NCBI GenBank assembly: GCA_018667995.1 | Contig: JABIQT010000742.1 | Coordinates: 1-7,589, forward strand | DNA from: Candidatus Latescibacterota bacterium | GTDB taxonomy: Bacteria > JAAXHH01 > JABIQT01 | Direction: 5' to 3' | Length of the DNA: 7,589 bases | Part shown: positions 6,893 to 7,589 of the stretch, one piece after another | Layout of the letters: the number at the start of each line of letters is the position of its first letter | Numbering within the stretch: position 1 is the first letter of the stretch | Position numbers and translations under genes: made by a program | Notes under the pieces: generated by a model | Database searches by the model: none | What the model was told of the DNA's origin: nothing | Seen by the model: the letters and a program-made list of their open reading frames with translations, nothing else

Positions 6893-7258
6893 CAAGATCG
6901 GATTGAAGACATCAACCTCCCCTGCTATAACCTCCCCTGCTATCTCCTTCGAACTACGGATGTTTTGGCCCACCATACTCATGATATATGGCGTGAGTTA
7001 TTTCTCAAGGTCATTCAGAGAAGGATCGTATTTCAAACAGCAGATTGATCAGCAACGCCAGAGCACGGACTGCTGGAGACTTATTCCCGCAAGTGGATTC
7101 TTGAAGAGATATTACAGGAGCTGATGGAGCTGTTTGATGGGATTGCACTGGCACGGCGCAGACTGTGCTACGTGCTCAATAGCTGGACGCACATTACAGA
7201 CACTAATGTAGGCATTTCCCGATCAGATACCCAACCCGCAGAACATATTCAGATCTGG
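6893..7258 (+). pseudogene. Possible remnant of a plus-strand gene, one in-frame stop
   Basis: One plus-strand frame runs 51 codons after TAA (6890-6892), meets TGA at 7046-7048, then stays open for 70 codons to TAG at 7259. No ATG begins it. The translation looks protein-like in places, with WRELFLKVIQRRIVFQ before the TGA and the amphipathic KWILEEILQELMELFDG after it, but no family was recognised. The 15-bp tandem repeat falls in this frame as NLPCY twice. It could be a decayed gene or simply chance openness: a 70-codon run is unusual but not rare over six frames. It overlaps the likely control region of the minus-strand PhyH-HEAT gene. Confidence 0.15.
6914..6943. repeat. 15-bp tandem duplication, two perfect copies
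   Basis: The unit AACCTCCCCTGCTAT occurs twice head to tail (6914-6928 and 6929-6943) without mismatch. It lies about 110 bp before the start of the PhyH-HEAT gene. On the minus strand each copy carries the purine-rich GGGGAGG, which resembles an SD. The copy nearer the gene is followed three bases later by an ATG, but that frame closes after seven codons. Probably a recent slippage duplication, or else a duplicated binding site. Confidence 0.9.
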
Positions 7259-7333
7259 TAGTGCTGCATTCAGATTCGATCGTTCCGTTTACTGTCGCCC
7301 CTCACATCACCGTTCTGCCTGTCACGATAGCAT

Positions 7334-7589
7334 TTAATTCAGGTCCGGCCCAGGTGTCCTGTTCCAGGCAATCGATGGTACGGGAGCCGCTTCGTCATAG
7401 ACTGCGGTGAGCGGTTTGAGCAGATTCCGGGTTTCGAGATCGGACCAGGATTCGGGACGGTCATGGCCCGCAAGTCGTGCCCGGATAGGCGCCGGCATTT
7501 CGTGGAATAAGGGGTGATACCAGAGGGTGATCACGGTACGTCGCTGATCACTTTGATTTGCATGAGCCGAATGCAACAGCCGCGAATCT
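7334..7589 (-). CDS. PhyH family oxygenase, C-terminal part (gene runs off the right edge)
   Basis: About 84 codons of this gene are present, ending at TAA (7334-7336). The frame is open to the window edge, so the start lies outside. Internal TTG codons are not real starts, because the conserved segment continues upstream of them as DSRLLHSAHANQSDQRR. This segment is the distal half of a PhyH active site: the His of LLHSAH would bind iron, and an arginine eleven residues later would bind 2-oxoglutarate, the same spacing as in the 264-residue neighbour and in human PhyH. HxN followed by S and the strand TVITLWYHPLF fit the family. The HxD half is off-window. The tail (about 50 residues, with MPAPIRARLAG and TPGPDLN) has no recognised motif. 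It sits 529 bp upstream of the PhyH-HEAT gene and is probably a separate transcript or the previous member of the same cluster. The substrate is unknown. Confidence 0.82.
   Translation of the reverse strand, partial: DSRLLHSAHANQSDQRRTVITLWYHPLFHEMPAPIRARLAGHDRPESWSDLETRNLLKPLTAVYDEAAPVPSIAWNRTPGPDLN

Larger units (their letters stand above)
6805..7333. other. 529-bp gap with no confident gene
   Basis: This is the longest non-coding stretch and the likeliest place for a promoter driving the PhyH-HEAT gene, although no convincing -35/-10 pair could be picked with a sensible leader length. It contains a strong SD for that gene (AGGAGG, 6814-6819), a 16-bp dyad, a 15-bp tandem repeat, and a plus-strand frame broken by a single stop. 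No terminator-like hairpin with a T-tract was found after the partial PhyH gene on the minus strand. Confidence 0.6.

Noticed and set aside
6880-6943. Seven-codon minus-strand leader peptide after the GGGGAGG of the tandem repeat
   Set aside because: The SD-to-ATG spacing is only three bases, and the peptide has no run of regulatory codons or attenuator structure after it.
6861-7124. 87-codon plus-strand ORF in the long gap
   Set aside because: Its ATG lies inside the dyad at 6853-6868, no SD precedes it, and the translation is low-complexity and unlike any family known to me. A different frame in the same stretch looks more protein-like.
7334-7576. Treating the right-edge frame as a complete 80-residue gene starting at 7576
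   Set aside because: The putative start is a TTG inside the conserved PhyH segment, and the frame stays open with conserved residues to the window edge.

Overview
The window carries six protein genes, all on the minus strand, so they read from the right end to the left. The organism is most likely an uncultured Gram-negative bacterium. Gene density is bacterial, Shine-Dalgarno (SD) sequences are clear, and one gene makes a Tat-exported lipoprotein. The mix of several phytanoyl-CoA dioxygenase (PhyH) proteins, a DUF1080-type lectin-fold protein and a sugar-type binding lipoprotein recalls marine or sponge-associated candidate phyla such as Poribacteria or Latescibacterota. That placement comes from memory of gene content. 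No phylogenetic marker is present.

Layout in transcription order. (1) The C-terminal end of a PhyH-family oxygenase runs in from the right edge (7589-7334). (2) A 529-bp gap (7333-6805) holds a 15-bp tandem repeat, a short dyad and a broken plus-strand reading frame. (3) A 646-residue protein joins a PhyH-like oxygenase domain to C-terminal HEAT-like repeats (6804-4864). (4) A Tat lipoprotein solute-binding protein of the carbohydrate ABC-importer type follows (4767-3421), without its permeases. (5) A compact 264-residue PhyH oxygenase has all its iron ligands (3197-2403). (6) A 507-residue FAD oxidoreductase of the phytoene-desaturase/PYROXD2 type comes next (2231-708). (7) A 199-residue probable secreted protein of the DUF1080 (3-keto-disaccharide hydrolase) family ends the series (629-30).

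How they may work together is inference. Gaps of 96, 223, 171 and 78 bp separate genes (3) to (7), which allows one or a few co-directional transcripts. A binding lipoprotein could deliver a small organic or sugar-like substrate, the Fe(II)/2-oxoglutarate oxygenases could hydroxylate it, the FAD enzyme could desaturate or oxidise it, and the DUF1080 protein could act on carbohydrate outside the cytoplasm. None of the substrates can be read from sequence.

The non-coding signal of most interest lies just before the binding-protein gene. An 8-bp perfect inverted repeat, extendable to 11 bp with one G-U pair, would pair the gene's own SD and reach the A of its AUG, so translation could be switched by RNA folding. 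No RNA genes, CRISPR arrays, insertion sequences or origins were seen.
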